Below are positions 59,211 to 64,000 of a stretch of DNA of 64,000 bases, piece by piece. The stretch is taken from assembly GCF_022376445.1 (NCBI RefSeq), contig NW_025955063.1, forward strand, positions 81,359-145,358, given 5' to 3'. Source of the stretch: Fomitopsis serialis (taxonomy: Eukaryota > Basidiomycota > Agaricomycetes > Polyporales > Fomitopsidaceae). The translations under genes were made by a program, and so were the position numbers. The number at the start of each line of letters is the position of its first letter. Positions within the stretch are counted from its first letter, which is position 1. The notes under the pieces were generated by a model, which had not been told where the DNA came from, made no database searches, and saw nothing but the letters and a program-made list of their open reading frames with translations.

Positions 59211-60462
59211 GCTAGTTGTGTCCGCCAATGTAGACTGCGTCGCTGACGGGACTCGTCAGACGGTTTGTATTGCTTTCCAGGACAGCGATTACCCTAATCT
59301 TGCTTGTTGGCGGCAGATCAGTCGCGTTGCTCACTGTCATTGGGGAGCAGGAGCTCCCGAGCACGTTGACATCGGATGGTGTCGTACCGACAAGGGATTA
59401 GTTGCAGTAATTCGCAGTTTTCATTTATTCAGTCGGGTCGCCCGATTTCTGCAGAGCTCTGACTGGCAGCACCGGATCTAACTTACGAAATTGCTCCAGA
59501 CGACTTCAAGACATGCGTGTGCATATGAGACTTTCGCAAAAGCTTGGCTGACGCAGGACTCGCTGCTACATTACGCCTTGTTACGATTCTCACCAAGCAA
59601 CGACGCTCGTTTGCTGTTGGAACTATCGGAAGGAAGGCAGATAATTGGTGGTTCTCCGCGTGTGTCTGACTACTTGGGATTTGAATCTGAAACCACTTGT
59701 GCAAGTCATGTACTGGACATCATGCGGCATAGGGAGGCCGGAGCGGGACTTAACGAGCTGCCTCGGCTATGTAGTACGCAACTTCGCGGCCAGAGGCCTG
59801 TACGCACTCTGATGTGCTCTAATGGGCGGACATCACTCACCATGCTTTATGCGCGGCCAGTCTCGGGTACGTGGTTCACAAATGCTGATGCTCTTCCGCT
59901 GAGTATGCCGGAATGGTAGCAGATAACAGCCTATGTCGGCCAGTCTGAATCATCCAACGCGCACTTCATACTGTGTGATGTGGTCCCGCCCGCTTACTGC
60001 TGTACTGCTGATCGTATTTGACCACTGTATGTACAGATCACAGCAGATATAACACAGGACAATTGTTACTCACAGCCATGCAGGCGCTTGACATTGTTTT
60101 TGCTCCCTCACCCTTAGGAATCCCCGGTACAGCCATTTGCGTTTTCGTACAAAAAATACGTACTAACCGACGTCTCATGTTGTCAGCCAGCGTCGCCCTC
60201 GACCGTCGCTCTGCTAGCCAGCCACGCCCAGGTGTCTTTGACTGTTCTCAACATCTTCCTGTGCCCTTGATGAGGCTTCCGGACTATCGTTGCGCGGTCT
60301 CACGTAACTCTTCACCGCCCTCTCGCAGTGCGTTCTCCGAAGTTTGATGGTAGCCGATTGAATCGTCAGGTTAGCCTTCGCATACTTTTGATTGAGCTCC
60401 GCAGGAGGACTGGCTCATCCGTCCTCTTCCATAGTCACTCTTTCTCCTTGCTTTGGGTCATG
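59211..60462. other. Intergenic, no gene recognised
   Basis: Only unsupported ORFs. The right end is the upstream region of the S28 peptidase copy. Confidence 0.4.
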
Positions 60463-62640
60463 ACACGATTCATGCCAACGAGTGCTATCCTACTTTTGGC
60501 ATTGTTGGCGGTGGGTACAGATGCCCTGTCCCCTAGACATAGACCTCTCGGAAGAAGCTTCGTCAAGAAAAACCAGATACGGCGGGACGCAGCGATTGTG
60601 GATCGCAATGGGACCGAATTGCCGCCTCTCAACACGACATACTACTTTGATCAGTTGATCGACCACACTAATCCCAGCATTGGGACGTTCAAACAGCGAT
60701 ATTGGCACACATGGGAGTTCTATGAAGCTGGTAAGCAGATTTCGAAACGTAGTACATCGTCGCTGAGAAAAGAGGCATAGGCGGGCCAATCATTCTGACC
60801 ACGCCTGGAGAAGGGAACGCAGAGGGTGTGTGTCCTCTACCAATTGAAGGGTCTGTGTTGAATGTATTCCGCCATAGGCTCTGAAGACTCCCTCGTAAAC
60901 TCCACGATAAACGGGATGATCGCCCAGGAACTGAATGGATCGACGATCGTTCTGGAGCACCGTTATTATGGCTATTCAAACCCATATGATAACCTTTCCG
61001 TCGAGAGCCTGCAGTATCACACGATCCAGCAAGCGATTGACGATTTCGAGTACATCGCATACAACGTGAAGCTGCCGATGCCTAGTGGCGACCATGTTAC
61101 ACCGGACGAGGCGCCATGGATTCTCATTGGGGGCAGCTATGCCGGCGCGTTAACCAGCTTCACTAAAGTCAAGTAGGTTACCTTGCGCTCTTCCTATGGT
61201 ATCTGATGCTAATCGCTCTCATCCCTGTAGCAAACCTGACGTGTTCTACGCTGCATGGTCCTCGTCAGGTGTCGTGGAGAGTATCGCGTACGTCAAACGA
61301 CTGCATTCTCTTCTCGGTCCTATTGATGAGGATATCAGTGACTATTGGGGCTACTTCAATATCATTCGAAAGCATATGCCACAGAATTGCTCCGCTGATG
61401 TACAGGCGGTAATCGGGCACGTCGATTCCGTGTTCACATCTGGGAATAATACTGCCATCAACGAGATCAAGGAACTTTTCAGCATGCATCTTACACACCT
61501 CGATGACTTCGCGAGTGCCTGTGCGTATTGCTTCTCTGATGGTTTCGTGATTGCACTGGTGACACGCCTGACGACACAGTGCAACACCCACTCTTCCCAT
61601 GGCAAGGCCTCCAACCCTCGTCTAACCTGTCGGACCCTCTATTCTTCCATTTTTGTGACGCGTTGGAAGTCAAGGATAATCAGACCGCACCGTCCGAGGG
61701 ATGGGGTCTTCAGAACGCATTGAATTCATGGGCCGGATTCTGGAAAGAGGTGTGCTATCAACGCTGTGAGTTCATTTGTTCACCCTTGATGAAACATTGT
61801 TGAGCAGTGGAGGTCTCGCAGATTGCGATGATCAAGACGCTGAGTCAGTTCAAATTAGATGGTTCATAGTCAGGAACACATTAGCTGACGATCCCGCAGC
61901 AGAACGTGTTTTGGGATATACAATGCAAGCGCAACTTATTACACGGACCTTACTGTCAACAACGCCGATCGTTCATGATACTGGATCCTGTACGTGGTTG
62001 TACAGCCATGGATACTATACATCGACAAGGTCGTGCACTGACATGCCTCGACAGTTGCAACCAAATGGGCTTCTATCAAGACGGAGCGCCTGATGGCGAG
62101 CCGACTCTTGTTTCTTGTCTGATCCAGCCAACTCATTGGGAGGTTAGTCACGTAACAACTGTCTTGAAGGATCTAACCAAGAAGCATGCTAATGTTCCCG
62201 GAGGCGTTCAACTCCACCAACGCCGAAGGTGAACGAGACGAATGCGGCGTATCATGGATGGTTCATCAAGGCTGATCGCCTGTTCTTCTCGAACGGAGAG
62301 AGTGAGTAGAAGCCTGAATAAACATGTCCTATCGCTTATGCAAACACCATTCAGAGGACCCATGGCGCGTTGCGACTGTCTCCGCTGACGGGACAGCCTG
62401 TCAAAGCACTGCCATGCAGCCTATCGTCATGGGTGATGGCTACCATTGCTCAGATATGGATGCCGCGAATGGGGAAGTCGATTCGACAATCGCTGCTGTT
62501 CAGATCTCAGACTCAGGGCATAGCTGCGATGAAGAGCTGGCTGGAGACATGGGAGCCCCCCAACCCGTCGATAAGTACTACGAGACGTACTGGTGATCAC
62601 TTGGTGATCACCATTTTGGACTTGACATTTGCGATGGTGA
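60463..62640 (+). pseudogene. Serine peptidase S28 (Pro-X carboxypeptidase type), decayed
   Basis: Secreted prolyl peptidase family. The signal peptide MTRFMPTSAILLLALLAVGTDA begins at 60463. Then YYFDQLIDHTNPSIGTFKQRYWH, GPIILTTPGEGNAEG, STIVLEHRYYGYSNPY, the nucleophile in WILIGGSYAGAL, and PDVFYAAWSSSGVVESIADYWGYF span well-formed introns. Later blocks are HFCDALEVKDNQTAPSEGWG, NASATYYTDLTVNNADRS, CNQMGFYQDGAPDGEPTLVS, ADRLFFSNGE, DPWRVATVS and GDGYHCSDMD (the catalytic His region). Defects: TGA at 61976-61978 where WYW is expected, a frame change near 62205 (PEAF to TPPTPKVNETNAA) and another near 62505 (AAVQ to SQTQGIAAMKSWLETW). None lies in a homopolymer. Probably a true pseudogene. 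Confidence 0.78.
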
Positions 62641-62945
62641 AAGACCGTTCATTCCCGTCACCGGGACATCTTCTTATTTAAGCTCTCCCTTTGACTATCA
62701 CTATAGAGCATCAACATAAAAAGTGCTAGCAAACACCCGCCGCCGTGCACCGCACTGGATGCGGTTCACAGTTCACAACATGGAGTTCACACGAAGATTT
62801 TGAATTGCCAATGCTAGCAGAACCATTCACCACTACGTATAGCCTACAAGATATGCTCCTTGTCAACGACCCATCGAGTCTACGGCTGCCATCATCGGAC
62901 CATGCTCCCCGATATAGCTTGGATTCTTGTGAACATAGGTCTTCG

Positions 62946-63441
62946 TTAAAGGCTTTCGTCGAGTTCTGATGTTTATCGTCAGTGCAAAGAGCTGGATAGT
63001 CAAGCAGATACACACGTTATAGGCCACGATTCCGCCATCGCGTTTACCACGTCTGTGGCATAGACCGTCAGCCTATAGTATCGAGACCTAGTGCGCGACC
63101 ATACCATCGGTGACGGTGTAAAGGTCGCTGCCACGCTTATCGAGGTCTACTAGTAGAACGGTCAGCAAAAGCACGTGTGTTCTGCATGCTCCCGGAATTC
63201 TCACTTTTCGTAACCTGAGATGGAGAGTCTACATCATTGCCGGTGCGTTCCACGATGTCTAAGGAAGACTCGTTCAGCGAGACCCGGATCAGCAGAGGCG
63301 AGAGGCAATCATACCGTCCGTCACAACGTACACCTTACTGGCGCGTCCAGAGAGCTGACCGTCGATCTCGCCGAGTGGGACCGCACAAGCAGCGTGGAAC
63401 AGAGCAGCAGCGCTGAGGAAGATGGCAGACGTGACCTTCAT
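62946..63441 (-). pseudogene. Repeat-peptide precursor, class I locus F (inverted, damaged)
   Basis: ATG at 63441. Exons 63315-63441, 63205-63258, 63105-63146, 63016-63052 and 62946-62965. Exon 1 is almost identical to locus D (MKVTSAIFLSAAALFHAACA, SGRASKVYVVTD). Exon 2 is DIVERTGNDVD plus a tail (basic pair lost). Exon 3 is LDKRGSDLYTVTD. Exon 4 has lost one base at an A run (63043-63045 on the plus strand) and the G before its donor, so VVKR-DGG is out of frame. The last exon would be ELDESL. Only one clean KR core remains. It is an inverted relative of loci B and D, about 25 kb from D. Confidence 0.75.
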
Positions 63442-64000
63442 CTCGGCGAGCAGAGTGAGTGGGGTCAGCAGCCCTACGTGCGACGCAATATATAGCCCTC
63501 CATCCAGCGCCATTCTGCGTTGTTCGTCTAGATGATTCGCGGAGACAGTGTCCATCAAATGCGGATGAGTGCTCGGAAGTCATATCGGTCCCACAAGGCC
63601 TGTTGAGATGGTGGAACCGTGGTCCGCATAGGCACATCCATCAGAGACAACGGCATGCACGGCGACGTGGTTTTTCGGAAGTTTTCTGCAGTCCTAAGAG
63701 TGACCACTGAATCAGCTAGAAACTCGTCGCAATTAGTGGTGAACTAGCAGTGCACGGCTCTGCCTGTAGCAGTACCAAAGCATACCGCTTCAATTAGCGA
63801 GTTAGCGAGCCACGAGATTAAGGGAAAAACGCGATTGTGGTGTTGACAGATACATCTACCTAGCCGTCACCGGGCGCTGTCAGCGATCCACGAATCTGAC
63901 CCACGGGCGACGTACATACGCAGTCATGTTCCAGGGGTGGCCGGAAGCACTCAGTGCGTTTGAAAAACAGTTCACGGGTCTGTCCAGCGGTAAATCATGA
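63442..64000 (-). repeat. Inverted copy R5 of the class I upstream repeat
   Basis: Reading leftwards on the minus strand this matches the distal parts of R2 and R4: the 'ctgtcaacaccacaatcgc' block, the 'aggccttgtgggacc' block, 'gaacaacgcagaatggcgctgga' and the TATATATT box at 63487-63494. Homology extends to about 63900. Confidence 0.65.

Overview
The window looks like nuclear DNA of an agaricomycete (mushroom-forming basidiomycete). Introns are about 50-60 nt with GT..CTRAY..AG signals. Gene content includes FunK1-type kinases, a lineage-specific F-box family, an S28 prolyl peptidase and single-copy housekeeping genes (exomer subunit CHS5, a TOK-type K+ channel, URA5, Derlin, aminopeptidase P, a NIPA-type Mg2+ transporter, mitochondrial uS7, a short-chain dehydrogenase). 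No species is claimed. All gene models are read by hand from frame, splice signals and family similarity.

Layout. 1-5 kb: F-box genes in tandem. 5-12 kb: CHS5, a convergent TOK channel, and URA5 divergent from the channel. 12.8-20 kb: two more F-box copies on the minus strand, a small repeat-peptide gene and a Derlin. 20.9-26.4 kb: aminopeptidase P (24 exons, including 7- and 10-nt micro-exons) and the NIPA transporter. 26-38 kb: a segmentally duplicated block with four secreted repeat-peptide precursor genes (A-D) and a dead kinase copy. 39-44.5 kb: an F-box gene, uS7m and an SDR. 44.8-58.6 kb: two halves of a FunK1 kinase gene, collinear on the minus strand and separated by about 11 kb that holds three more repeat-peptide genes (G, H, J) and a truncated one. 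58.8-64 kb: an orphan DUF3844 fragment, a decayed S28 peptidase and an inverted, damaged copy (F) of the A-D type.

The main finding is this family of secreted repeat-peptide precursors: eight recognisable loci plus one signal-peptide remnant. Each has a signal peptide followed by short cores that contain Tyr and usually Gly-Gly, each core preceded by a basic (Kex2-like) site. The repeats lie on separate tiny exons and every intron is in phase 1. In class I (A, B, C, D, F, I) one exon usually carries the basic site plus its core. In class II (G, H, J) the basic site has its own 15-nt exon, which alternates with core exons. Locus H has 18 exons and 8 cores. Because all internal exons are phase 1-1, any exon can be skipped or duplicated without a frameshift. 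Kex2-processed repeat precursors are known in fungi; this exon-per-repeat layout, its local amplification and the two promoter types deserve attention. I see no cyclase- or UstY-like gene beside them.

Several otherwise convincing genes are broken by missing bases at homopolymer runs. This may be a sequence-quality artefact, so 'pseudogene' calls resting on one such site are tentative.
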